Below are positions 1-8,699 of a stretch of 58,279 nucleotides of DNA, piece by piece. Position numbers and translations under genes: made by a program. A model generated the notes under the pieces. That model saw nothing but the letters and a program-made list of their open reading frames with translations. It searched no databases and had not been told where the DNA came from. The stretch's first letter is position 1. Every line of letters begins with the position of its first letter. This DNA is from Phormidium tenue FACHB-1052 (lineage in GTDB: Bacteria > Cyanobacteriota > Cyanobacteriia > Phormidesmidales > Phormidesmidaceae): assembly GCF_014696675.1 (NCBI RefSeq), contig NZ_JACJQN010000026.1, forward strand, positions 1 to 58,279, given 5' to 3'.

Positions 1-105
1 CCTGAAAACGCTGAGGCTATGCTCCAGATTGCTATGGTTCGCATCATGCTCAGGCGCTTGGCTTAATTGGCTACACCCCTACCCCTTTTCAAACGCCCTC
101 TTAGA
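1..105 (+). mobile_element. C-terminal end of an IS5-like transposase, cut by the window edge
   Basis: The first 63 bases read in frame as PENAEAMLQIAMVRIMLRRLA followed by TAA at 64-66. This resembles the last helix of IS5-superfamily transposases common in cyanobacteria, where a MIRLMLRRLA-like ending is typical. The sequence after the stop (TTTTCAAACGCCCTCTTAG, ending near 104) looks like the terminal inverted repeat of such elements. Only the tail is visible, so intactness and exact family cannot be judged. The IS would lie to the left of the window. Confidence 0.6.
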
Positions 106-910
106 ACCCCTAAAGGAAATATTTTTGTCAGTCCATCTGCTCATGAATGCATTCTTTAATACTTTAAACTTCACCAACCAAGCACCTTAGATTCAGCGCT
201 GAAAGAGCGATCAATTTAAGGTCTGGTGCGCCAGTTTAGGTGACTAAAAGACCATCGCTTATCTGGTTTACTTAGGGTTTTGAAAGTCACTGCTCCTGGC
301 GGAAAAATCAAAAATTCTATAAAATACTTCGCTTCTTGGCAGTCCAAAGGTGATGCGGAAGGAAGCCGTTAACCTAAATAAATTATTTGCTTAATCAGGA
401 AATAGGAAATCATTCGACAACATAGGCGATCGCAGATGCCCTTATAGCCGCTTCTCAACGATTGGGCTAGCTGCCCACCTTTAGGCAAAGAGCGTGGCTG
501 TGGTGGGCGGCAAATTTGAGTTGAGTGCTTGTCGCCTATATTTTTAAAGCTTTGTTACCTAATTGGCATCAGCAGAAGTCATTATCAGGTTGTAGAGAGC
601 GGTCAACGTAATTAAAAGTAAAAAAGGTTTCTACCCTAAGATAGATCACCCTTTCTATAAAAAGACTGATCATCAGTCATAGCTGTAGTGTTGCAACTAT
701 AGCTAACGAGATAGGTCTCTAAAATTAATCTAGTCTATTGAGACAGTCGAAACTTGAATTGAATCAGGTTTAGGTCTGTAAGACCATCCCGATCGCTGGT
801 TTAGCCGATTGATGATTCGCCGCTGCAACATAGCAGTGCTGAGCAGCCATATTCCTCCAGGGTTAAGGGCTGCTGGCGCTAAGGTGCATTAGGCATTACG
901 GGAGAATAGG
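106..910. other. Long intergenic region upstream of the first kinase
   Basis: About 800 bases with no convincing gene. It is AT-richer than its surroundings. One clean inverted repeat, GACTGA-tca-TCAGTC at 664-678, follows a TATAAA-like stretch near 655-660 and could be an operator. No riboswitch or tRNA fold was recognised. Confidence 0.4.
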
Positions 911-3355
911 ATGCCCCTTCAGGGAACCACTCAAGCTGTTTTTGCTGGCCCCGCCCCGCTGGCAGCGCTGCTGCGATCGCGCGATTGGTCGCAAACCCCG
1001 CTGGGCGACGCCACCACCTGGCCCGCTGCCCTCAAGACCACCCTGGGCATTGTGCTCAGCGCTGAGACACCAATGGCGTGCGTTTGGGGCGGCGATCGCG
1101 TCTTGTTACACAACTTGGCCTGTGCCACTTTGCTGCCCGCCGATCATGCCCAGGGCCAGTCCCTCGCCGCTATTGATGGCTGGGGAACAGCAGGCAGCGC
1201 CATGGATAGCGCCATTGAGCAGGTATTTGCCACCGGGCGATCGCAGTCCTTCGAGTTGATGCAGGCTGCTGCCCTGCATCACTGGGCCTGTAGCCCCATT
1301 TGGGATGAAGCGGGCCAGATCGGTGGCGTATTTGTCACTGGCCAAGCCACCCATTGCCCTTCGACAGAGGGAGCCCTGCGCAAAAGCGAAGAGCAGCTGC
1401 GCCTGGCCCAGCAGGGCGCTGAAGTCGGCCTGTGGGATTGGGACATGGTCACCAATCAGGTCACGTGGTCGGAGGAGTACTATCACCTCTATGGCTTACC
1501 CCTGACGGTGACGCCCTCCTACGAAAACTGGCTGGCCTGCATCTCGCCGCTCGATCGCCCCCACGTCGAACAAAAAGTCCGTGAGGCCATTGAGCTGGGC
1601 AAAAACCTCAAGACCAGTTTTCGCATCGCCCACCCCAAGGAGAGTCGGCGCTGGCTGATGGTCAGGGGGCAGACCTTCTACAATGCTGCGGGCAACCCCG
1701 TCCGCATGACGGGCATCGCCATGAACGTCACCGAGCAAAAGCGCTTTGAACAAGCTCTCATCGGCAGCGAAGCCATTGCCCGCACCCAGGCCGAAGAGCT
1801 GGCCGCCCTGATGGAAACCACCCCCGCCGCCATCTGGATTGCCCACGATGTCGATTGCCGCCAGATGACGGCCAACCGCATGGCCCACCAGCTCATGCAG
1901 ACAAAGCCAGGGTCGCTAGCTACCGCCACCTCGTGGGCCGACGGCAGTACGCTGCCCTTTAAGCAATGCAAACAGGGGCAAGAACTGCTGCCCCAAGATC
2001 TGCCGATGCAAAAGGCCATTCGCACCGGGCAGGAGGTCACTGATGAAATCGAGTTTGTCTACCCCGACGGCACGGTGCGCACCATCTACGGCAAAGCAGT
2101 GCCGCTCTACGACCCCAGCGGTGAGGTGCGAGGTGCGATCGCCGGTTTTGTCGAAATTACTGCCTTTAAGCAGAGTGAGCGCGATCGCGAACAACTGCTC
2201 CAGCGCGAGCGCATCGCCCGCGAAGAGGCCGAGCAGGCCAACCGGCTCAAAGACCAGTTTTTGGCAGTGCTCTCCCACGAGCTGAGGTCGCCTCTCAACC
2301 CGATTTTGGGCTGGGCCAAGCTGCTGCAAACCCGCAGCTTTGATGCCGCTAAAACCGCCCAGGCTCTCGCTACCATCGAGCGCAACGCCTTGCTGCAAAC
2401 CCAGCTAGTCGATGACCTGCTCGATCTGGCCAAAATTTTGCGCGGCAAACTCCACCTCAACCCGGTGCCGGTCTATCTGGCTAGCGTGGTCGAATCGGCG
2501 GTAGAGACAGTAAAAGCCTCGGCAACGGCCAAAACCATTGCCCTCAAGCTCGACCTGTCACCCACGATTCAAGTGGCGGGGGATGCGGCCCGGCTCCAGC
2601 AGATCGTTGGCAACCTGCTCTCCAACGCCGTTAAATTTACCCCCAGCGCGGGCCGGGTCACTGTCACCCTAAAATCCGTCGATGACCAGGCCGAAATTAG
2701 CGTCAGCGACACGGGCATTGGCATTAGTCCAGAGTTTTTGCCCCACCTGTTTGAGTCCTTTCGGCAGGAGGATGTTTCGATCACCCGCAAGCATGGCGGA
2801 CTGGGGCTGGGGCTGGCGATCGTGCGTCAGCTAGTGGATATTCACGGTGGTACCATTACCGCTCGCAGCCCTGGCGAGGGGCAGGGAGCCACCTTTAGCG
2901 TGCGGCTCCCGCAGTTGTCGGGGCCAGCGTTGGCTGACCCCACCGCTGCCCTGCCCAAATCGGCCCTCGACTTAAGCGGCATTCGGATATTTTCTGTGGA
3001 TGACTCGGCTGACACCCGTGAGTTTTTGACGGTGCTGCTAGAGCAGTACGGGGCCAACGTGATTACCGCTGGCTCGGCCAGCGAAGCCCTCGCCGCCCTC
3101 AAGACCCTGCACCCCGACGTGCTGATCAGCGACATCGGCATGCCCGATATGGATGGCTATAAGCTGATTCGCCGGGTGCGCGCCCTGCCCCCCGACCAGG
3201 GGGGAGATATTCCGGCGATCGCCCTCACCGCCTACGCCCGCGACGAAGATCAGCAGCAGTCCCTGGCCAGCGGCTACCAACGCCACCTGAGCAAACCCCT
3301 GGATCTTGAAAAGCTAGTGCAGGCCGTGGTCGAACTCACCCAGGCGCATTCGTAG
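911..3355 (+). CDS. Hybrid histidine kinase with PAS domains and C-terminal receiver
   Basis: Predicted cytoplasmic sensor kinase of 814 residues without obvious membrane segments. An N-terminal PAS/GAF-like region (about 10-145) is followed by a PAS domain (about 160-280, with the GLWDWD motif), another PAS (about 290-425), a short coiled linker, HisKA with SHELRSPLNP (phospho-His about 456), HATPase_c with DTGIGI and GLGLGLAIV boxes, and a receiver domain whose acceptor Asp is about residue 741 (SDIGMPDMDG), with the conserved Lys in LSKPLD. Autophosphorylation and internal relay to the receiver are expected; the signal is unknown. The ATG follows GGGAGAATAGG. The kinase core is closely similar to the kinase at 4164-6818, so the two are probably paralogues. 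It converges on the PfpI-like gene. Confidence 0.9.
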   Translation: MPLQGTTQAVFAGPAPLAALLRSRDWSQTPLGDATTWPAALKTTLGIVLSAETPMACVWGGDRVLLHNLACATLLPADHAQGQSLAAIDGWGTAGSAMDSAIEQVFATGRSQSFELMQAAALHHWACSPIWDEAGQIGGVFVTGQATHCPSTEGALRKSEEQLRLAQQGAEVGLWDWDMVTNQVTWSEEYYHLYGLPLTVTPSYENWLACISPLDRPHVEQKVREAIELGKNLKTSFRIAHPKESRRWLMVRGQTFYNAAGNPVRMTGIAMNVTEQKRFEQALIGSEAIARTQAEELAALMETTPAAIWIAHDVDCRQMTANRMAHQLMQTKPGSLATATSWADGSTLPFKQCKQGQELLPQDLPMQKAIRTGQEVTDEIEFVYPDGTVRTIYGKAVPLYDPSGEVRGAIAGFVEITAFKQSERDREQLLQRERIAREEAEQANRLKDQFLAVLSHELRSPLNPILGWAKLLQTRSFDAAKTAQALATIERNALLQTQLVDDLLDLAKILRGKLHLNPVPVYLASVVESAVETVKASATAKTIALKLDLSPTIQVAGDAARLQQIVGNLLSNAVKFTPSAGRVTVTLKSVDDQAEISVSDTGIGISPEFLPHLFESFRQEDVSITRKHGGLGLGLAIVRQLVDIHGGTITARSPGEGQGATFSVRLPQLSGPALADPTAALPKSALDLSGIRIFSVDDSADTREFLTVLLEQYGANVITAGSASEALAALKTLHPDVLISDIGMPDMDGYKLIRRVRALPPDQGGDIPAIALTAYARDEDQQQSLASGYQRHLSKPLDLEKLVQAVVELTQAHS

Positions 3356-3370
3356 CCGAGGTGGAAAAGG

Positions 3371-3420
3371 GGTAAAGGGTGAGGGGTGATGTTTTAGACC
3401 GTGTCCCTCACCCTTTTACC
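3371..3420. terminator. Bidirectional hairpin between convergent genes
   Basis: GGTAAAGGGTGAGGG (3371-3385) pairs with CCCTCACCCTTTTACC (3405-3420) with one bulged base and a 19-base loop. It lies between the kinase stop (3355) and the stop of the convergent PfpI-like gene (3422), so it can end both transcripts. It also belongs to the G/C-rich convergent-gene repeat type seen elsewhere in the window. Confidence 0.65.
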
Positions 3421-3421
3421 T

Positions 3422-4108
3422 CTATTGAGCAACACTCAGCGCTTGCAGCAGGGCCTGGGCCGCGGCCTCGGAGGAGGCCGGATTTTGCCCGGTGATCAGG
3501 AGGCCGTCGTGCACCACATGCACCTGCCAATCCTCGGCTTTGGAGTAGTGGCCACCGTTCTGCGTCAGCATGTCTTCTACCAAAAAGGGCACCACGTCGG
3601 TGAGGCCCACGGCGGCTTCCTCGCTGTTGGTGAAGCCGGTGACGCCTTTGTTTTGCACCAGAGGCGAGCCATCGGCTGCCTTGGCGTGGCGCAGCACCCC
3701 AGGGGCATGGCACACGGCGGCCACGGGCTTATTCGCCCCGTAGAAGGCTTCGATCAGGGCAATGGAGTGGGCGTCGTTGGCGAGATCCCACAGCGGGCCG
3801 TGGCCACCGGGGTAAAACACGGCGTCATAGTCGGCGGCGGACAGCGTCGCCAGCACGGCGGTGTTGGCGAGGGCCTGTTGGGCCTCAGGGTCTTGGCTAA
3901 AGCGATCGGTGGCCTCGGTTTGGGCGTCGGGGGCGTCGCTTTTGGGGTCTAGGGGGGGTTGCCCGCCCTGGGGCGAGGCCAGGGTAATCTCGGCCCCGGC
4001 ATCTTTGAATACATAGTAGGGGGCGGCAAATTCTTCGAGCCAAAAGCCGGTTTTTTTGCCGGTGTCGCCTAGCTGGTCGTGGGAGGTCAAAATCATCAAA
4101 ATTTTCAT
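3422..4108 (-). CDS. DJ-1/PfpI family protein (type 1 glutamine amidotransferase-like, Hsp31-like)
   Basis: This 228-residue protein has the DJ-1/PfpI fold signature. It has an N-terminal strand MKILMILTS, a YPGGHGPLWD loop and the nucleophile elbow AVCHAPG with the predicted active-site Cys. Length and insertions resemble the Hsp31/YDR533c-type subgroup, whose members act as glyoxalase III, protein/nucleotide deglycase or chaperone in carbonyl and oxidative stress. Substrate is not visible from sequence. The ATG follows TAAGGAATAACCC, a usable ribosome binding site. It starts 55 bp after the stop of the upstream kinase on the same strand, so co-transcription is plausible. Confidence 0.88.
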   Translation of the reverse strand: MKILMILTSHDQLGDTGKKTGFWLEEFAAPYYVFKDAGAEITLASPQGGQPPLDPKSDAPDAQTEATDRFSQDPEAQQALANTAVLATLSAADYDAVFYPGGHGPLWDLANDAHSIALIEAFYGANKPVAAVCHAPGVLRHAKAADGSPLVQNKGVTGFTNSEEAAVGLTDVVPFLVEDMLTQNGGHYSKAEDWQVHVVHDGLLITGQNPASSEAAAQALLQALSVAQ

Positions 4109-4163
4109 GGGTTATTCCTTACGTTGGATCAATTGAGAATGGCGGTGGCAGCAGCAGTGGGGC

Positions 4164-6818
4164 CTAGGTTTGACCCCCAATCAGTTCGGCTAGGGCCTGG
4201 CTGAGCTGATCGAGGTCGAGGGGTTTGCTTAGGTGGCGCTGAAACCCGGCGGCGATCGCGCGATCGCGCGTTTGACCATCGACGTAGGCAGTCAGGGCGA
4301 TCGCCGGGGTCAGGCCGCCCTTCGCCGCTGGCCACTGTCGCAGGGTCTCAATCAGCATAATGCCGTCTTTATCGGGCATGCCGATGTCGCTGATCAGCAC
4401 GTCGGGATGGTGCTGCTCGATTAGGTGCAGGCCCACCTCCGCAGAGTCCGCGATCAGCACCTCCATGCCGTAGTCTTCCAGCAGAGCCGTCAACAGGTGC
4501 AGCGAGTCGAGATCGTCGTCAATAACTAGGACTCGCCGCCCGGTCAAGGTGAGGACGCCAGGGAGGGCGAATGCCGGAGAGGGGGAGGGTGTAGCGGGCT
4601 GCAAGGGCAGTCGCACCGTAAAGGTCGACCCCCGCCCCACTCCGGGACTGGCTACCGTCACCTCGCCGCCGTGCTGCTCGGTCAGGTAGCGCACGATCGC
4701 TAAACCCAGCCCGAGCCCGCCAAAGTCCCGGGTGCTGCTGCTGTCAGCCTGGCGAAAGCGCTCAAATACGTGGGGCAAGAAATCGGCGCTAATCCCCTGG
4801 CCGGTGTCGGCCACCTCAACGACGGCGTAGTTGCCATCCTGGCGCAGTTGAATGGTAACTGTACCGCCCTTGGGGGTGAACTTAATTGCGTTGGAGAGCA
4901 GATTCCACACGATCTGCTGGAGGCGGTTGTGGTCGCCCGCCACCAGCACCAGGTCGGGGTCAAACTCGGTGACTAGGGTAATAGCCTTGGCCTGGGCCGA
5001 GAGCTGCACGGTCTCTAGGGCGGCCTGCACCACGCCAGACAAACTTACCGACTGAACGTTGAGCGGTAGCTTGCCCCGCAAAATGCGCGACACATCGAGC
5101 AAATCTTCGACCAGTTCGGCCTGAACCTTGGCGTTGCGCTCAATGGTTTCGAGGGCGCGGGTGCGGGTGGCCTCATCGAAAGGGCGCGATCGCAGTAGCG
5201 AGGCCCAGCCTAAAATGGGGTTCAAGGGCGTGCGCAGCTCGTGGGAGAGCATCGCCAAAAACTCGTCTTTAATGCGGTTGGCCGCCTCGGCCTCTTCGCG
5301 GGCCACACGCTCTTGCTCCAGGGCGCGATCGCGCTCCACCAGCGCCATTTTTTGGTCGTGAATATCGGTCGATGAGCCAAACCACCGCAGCACCTCCCCC
5401 CGCTCATCCCGCAGGGGAAACGCCCGTACCAAATGCCAGCGATATTGACCATCGGCGGCCCGCTGGGGCCGAGTCTCTAGGGTCAAGGGCAGGCCCTTTT
5501 GCAGTGCCTCATCCCAGGCGGTCTGGCCGCGATCGCGATCGTCGGGGTGCAGCACCGCCAGCCAGCCCTCGGCAAAACTCTGGGCCGGGCTCAGGCCGGT
5601 GTAGTCGTACCAGCGCTGGTTGCAGTACTCGAGCTGGCCGTCGGGCAGCGCCGTCCAAAACATTTGCGGCATCGAGTTGGCCAGGGTGCGAAAGTGCAGT
5701 TCGCTCTTGCGCAGGGCCGCCTCAACCTGCTTTTGCTCGGTCACATCAGAACTGATCTCCAAAACCGCGTCGGGTTCGTCCGCTGGGGTAGACTGGAGCG
5801 TCCAGCGGCTGTTGGTGACGATTGAGCGGCCATCGCGGGTAGTTTGCATCAGTTCCCCCGTCCAGTAGCCCTCCTGCAAAATGGCCTCGCGAATGGCTTC
5901 CATCGGCTCGGGCAAAACGGTCTTGAGCAACTCGGTGGTCGATTGGCCGATCGCCTCCGCCGCCGACCAGCCGTAGCGCCGCGCCGCCCCTTGGTTCCAG
6001 TAGGTGATGGTGGCGGTGTCGAGGTCTTGAATAATAATGCTGTCGTTGGCCAGATCGAGCATCTGCATTTGCTGGTAGAGCTGGCGCTGACTGCTTCTGC
6101 GCTCCGTCACATCGCGAAAATAAATGGCCAGCCCGCTGGCCAGGGGATTGATGTGCATTTCAAACAGGCGATCGGGGTTTGCCACCCCTGGAGTTTCCAC
6201 AATGAGTGACTGTCGAGTGGCCATCGCCCGCTGAAACGATTCCCCCATAGCGCTGCCCGCTAGATTGGGCAGCACCTCCCAAATCGACTGCCCCAGCAGC
6301 ACCTCTAGGGGTCGATGAAACAGGTGCTGCGCCTGGGGGTTGATATACACCAACCGCCACTGCAAATCGACCGCATAAAAGCCGTCGGTAACGCTCTCTA
6401 AAATGGCCGTCACCCACTGGTTGGCGGAGCGCAGGGAGAACTCGCTTTCTTGCAGCTGGAGGGAGCTGTGCTCTAGGCGGTAGCGGGTCGCCCGCAACGA
6501 ACCACACATCAGGCTCAAAACCACACCCTGCGCCACAAATACCACGATCCGAACCAGGGCCGGAGTCTCTAAGCTCAAGCTGTACTGGGGGGCCATAAAA
6601 AAGTAGTTGCTGACAAAGGCCGATAGCCCCGTAGTCAGAATGCCGCTGGCGGCACCGCCCCACCAGGCCGCCACTACTACAGCCCCAAAAAACAGTAAAA
6701 ATGGGGTCATAGCCATATCGGCTATTGGGTTCAGCAACCCCATGAGAAGGAGCGCCATCGTCACGCTCAAAACCGCTATACCGTAGGTTTTAGGACGCAA
6801 ATAGAGATGAACGTTCAT
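4164..6818 (-). CDS. Membrane-anchored hybrid histidine kinase (DUF4118-like N-terminus, multiple PAS, receiver)
   Basis: The start is set at the ATG at 6818 (MNVHLYLRPK), giving 884 residues; a reading 22 codons longer lacks support. The N-terminus has about four hydrophobic segments in the first 110 residues, resembling the DUF4118/KdpD-type sensor module. It is followed by three PAS domains, each ending in a DVTEQK/DVTERR/DIHDQK-type PAC motif, then HisKA with SHELRTPLNP, HATPase_c with DTGQGI and GLGLGLAIV, and a C-terminal receiver (SDIGMPDKDG, later LSKPLD). It is predicted to sit in the inner membrane and signal through phosphorelay. Kinase core and receiver strongly resemble the kinase at 911-3355. 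No separate response regulator is adjacent. Confidence 0.9.
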   Translation of the reverse strand: MNVHLYLRPKTYGIAVLSVTMALLLMGLLNPIADMAMTPFLLFFGAVVVAAWWGGAASGILTTGLSAFVSNYFFMAPQYSLSLETPALVRIVVFVAQGVVLSLMCGSLRATRYRLEHSSLQLQESEFSLRSANQWVTAILESVTDGFYAVDLQWRLVYINPQAQHLFHRPLEVLLGQSIWEVLPNLAGSAMGESFQRAMATRQSLIVETPGVANPDRLFEMHINPLASGLAIYFRDVTERRSSQRQLYQQMQMLDLANDSIIIQDLDTATITYWNQGAARRYGWSAAEAIGQSTTELLKTVLPEPMEAIREAILQEGYWTGELMQTTRDGRSIVTNSRWTLQSTPADEPDAVLEISSDVTEQKQVEAALRKSELHFRTLANSMPQMFWTALPDGQLEYCNQRWYDYTGLSPAQSFAEGWLAVLHPDDRDRGQTAWDEALQKGLPLTLETRPQRAADGQYRWHLVRAFPLRDERGEVLRWFGSSTDIHDQKMALVERDRALEQERVAREEAEAANRIKDEFLAMLSHELRTPLNPILGWASLLRSRPFDEATRTRALETIERNAKVQAELVEDLLDVSRILRGKLPLNVQSVSLSGVVQAALETVQLSAQAKAITLVTEFDPDLVLVAGDHNRLQQIVWNLLSNAIKFTPKGGTVTIQLRQDGNYAVVEVADTGQGISADFLPHVFERFRQADSSSTRDFGGLGLGLAIVRYLTEQHGGEVTVASPGVGRGSTFTVRLPLQPATPSPSPAFALPGVLTLTGRRVLVIDDDLDSLHLLTALLEDYGMEVLIADSAEVGLHLIEQHHPDVLISDIGMPDKDGIMLIETLRQWPAAKGGLTPAIALTAYVDGQTRDRAIAAGFQRHLSKPLDLDQLSQALAELIGGQT

Positions 6819-7569
6819 AGCAGCCTGACGGTATGAAGCATCTAGGACGACAGCAAGCTGCTCCAGCCCACAGCCCACGCGCAAAACCCTCTAACCATGC
6901 CTGCTCTGGCATCTTTCAGCTAGCTCTAGCTTGGGATGGCACTTGACGCTAGTCATATACCCCCAGACATAAATTAGGTATTTGCACCGATCGCACAGGG
7001 CGATCGCATCGATCCCGCCCGCCCTCTACAAAGCCGCCCTTAAAGCTACAACCATTCCCTGTTTAGCTAGCCGATAAACCCTGAGCGCTGGCCCTAGGGT
7101 GCTCTGCTCAATTGGGTTCACCCCACAGAAAGATAACCCTGCCAGGCGCGATCGCTACAGTGAGGCCAGATGCTTAATCAAGGCGATATTTGCCTAGGCG
7201 TTGCCAGCGCAGAGCCTACAGGTCTGGGGGCAGAACTAAGGCTCCCTAAACCGTTTTCCAAACAAGCAGCCGCAGCCAAATTTTGTCCCCTTTCACTGGC
7301 GCTGGTGAACTTTTGCGGCGCAAAGAGCAAGCGGAATGTAAACCCAAATGCCACCCTCGACTGAGCCCAGAGCAGCGGCTAGTACGCTGAGGCAGAAACC
7401 ATCCTACTGTTCATAAGGCTTGAAACACCCCTACTCTAGGGATTTTTCACTTTGAATTTTGCATTTTGAACTCCGCGCAGCAGTACTAGGTCTAGCTTTA
7501 CCGGATCAGAAACTCGGATTTAGTTCAGCAGCACACCGCATTTGTAATCAATCACAAGGAGCAGAATCT
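6819..7569. other. Divergent intergenic region containing a dispersed repeat
   Basis: About 750 bases between divergent genes. It carries promoters for the kinase (minus) and the SDR gene (plus) that cannot be pinned down by eye, several HIP1-like sites, and one copy of the 110-bp dispersed repeat at 7379-7489. An open frame at 7170-7364 has no family resemblance and no clear ribosome binding site and is not called. Confidence 0.5.
7379..7489 (+). repeat. Dispersed MITE-like repeat, copy 1
   Basis: The copy begins CTAGTACGCTG and ends CAGCAGTACTAG, forming imperfect terminal inverted repeats. It contains the shared core TTTGAATTTTGCATTTTGAA followed by CTCCGC. Related copies occur at 12684-12793 (same orientation) and 15738-15819 (opposite orientation). 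Confidence 0.65.
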
Positions 7570-8430
7570 ATGACTATTACCCCCGATCAAATTCCCGCCC
7601 AGCACCAAAAGCGCACCCCGGCCCTAGAGTCAGAAATGGTGCCCCGGCCCCAGTACGACGACCCCAACTATAAGGGCAGCGGCAAACTGCAAGACAAAGT
7701 TGCCCTGATTACGGGCGGCGACAGCGGCATTGGCCGTTCTGTGGCGGTCTACTACGCCAAAGAAGGAGCCGATGTTGCCATTGTCTATTTTGATGAGCAC
7801 GACGACGCCAAGGAGACCCAGCAGGCGGTAGAAGACTATGGTCGTCGCTGTTTGCTGATTCCGGGCGATATTCGTGGCGAAGATTTTTGTCGTGAGGCGG
7901 TGCAAAAGACCATCAAAGAATTTGGCCAGATCGATATTTTGGTCAACAATGCGGCGGTGCAGTATCAAGAGCCCAGCCTCGACGAGATCGATGCGGCCCG
8001 CCTAGGGGATGTTTTTGCCACCAATATCTTCTCGATGTTTTACTTTGCCAAAGCGGCTACTCCCCATATGAAACCGGGTAGCTCGATCATCAACACCACC
8101 TCGATCAATGCCTACAAGGGCAACCCCAGTCTGCTGAGCTATTCCACCACTAAGGGGGCGATTTTGGCCTTTACCCGCTCCCTGGCTGAGCCGATGTTAG
8201 AAAAGGGCATTCGCGTCAACGGCGTCGCCCCCGGCCCGATCTGGACGCCGTTTATTCCCGATGCGTTTTCGGGGGACGATGTTGCCAACTTTGGCAAACA
8301 AGTGCCGATGCAGCGGCCTGGACAACCCAAGGAGGTTGCGCCGAGCTTTGTCTTTTTGGCCTCTGAAGATGCGTCTTATATGGCAGGGCAGGTGCTGCAC
8401 CCCAACGGCGGCGTAGTCGTTAATGGATAG
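7570..8430 (+). CDS. SDR family oxidoreductase (YghA / general stress protein 39 type)
   Basis: NAD(P)-dependent short-chain dehydrogenase of 286 residues. The ATG at 7570 follows ACAAGGAGCAGAATCT, a good ribosome binding site; the frame runs further upstream into the repeat but that part is not translated by this choice. The protein has an N-terminal extension of about 45 residues, the Rossmann motif GGDSGIGRS, the NNAA motif, the catalytic Ser region INTTSIN and the YSTTK catalytic Tyr/Lys. The long N-terminus and sequence match the YghA/GSP39 subgroup, often induced by salt, ethanol or oxidative stress; physiological substrates are uncertain. A perfect palindromic terminator follows. Confidence 0.9.
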   Translation: MTITPDQIPAQHQKRTPALESEMVPRPQYDDPNYKGSGKLQDKVALITGGDSGIGRSVAVYYAKEGADVAIVYFDEHDDAKETQQAVEDYGRRCLLIPGDIRGEDFCREAVQKTIKEFGQIDILVNNAAVQYQEPSLDEIDAARLGDVFATNIFSMFYFAKAATPHMKPGSSIINTTSINAYKGNPSLLSYSTTKGAILAFTRSLAEPMLEKGIRVNGVAPGPIWTPFIPDAFSGDDVANFGKQVPMQRPGQPKEVAPSFVFLASEDASYMAGQVLHPNGGVVVNG

Positions 8431-8464
8431 GGCGGCGCTGGCAGTTTAATCAAATTTAAGCATG

Positions 8465-8494
8465 AGGGAGAGGTTGCGATCGCAACCTCTCCCT
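8465..8494. terminator. 30-nt perfect palindrome centred on a HIP1 octamer
   Basis: Each 15-base arm (AGGGAGAGGTTGCGA and its complement) meets with no spacer, and the HIP1 octamer GCGATCGC sits exactly in the middle. It lies 35 bp after the SDR stop codon and can form a strong hairpin or cruciform. There is no long T-tract. Confidence 0.6.
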
Positions 8495-8699
8495 GACGTA
8501 TTAGTGGCTCTATATCAGCCCACCAGAAATTGTCCAATGTTCCTATCGCCCTGCCCTGATTATCTATCTCAAGGATTTTCTCAGCTCCCCCAGAGGAGTG
8601 ATTTTTCTTAGATTGCGGGAACTTATTATTGATAGTGCGATAGGTCTTTAGTTATCTATCCTAGGTTCTATCCTAAGTTTTTTTTGCAAAAGGATCGCT

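Noticed and set aside
3401..3952. Plus-strand open frame of 183 codons
   Set aside because: It is antisense to the DJ-1/PfpI gene, which has clear family motifs; the Gly/His-rich translation is typical of a shadow frame.
7170..7364. 64-codon frame in the kinase/SDR gap
   Set aside because: No ribosome binding site, no family resemblance, and it lies next to a repeat.
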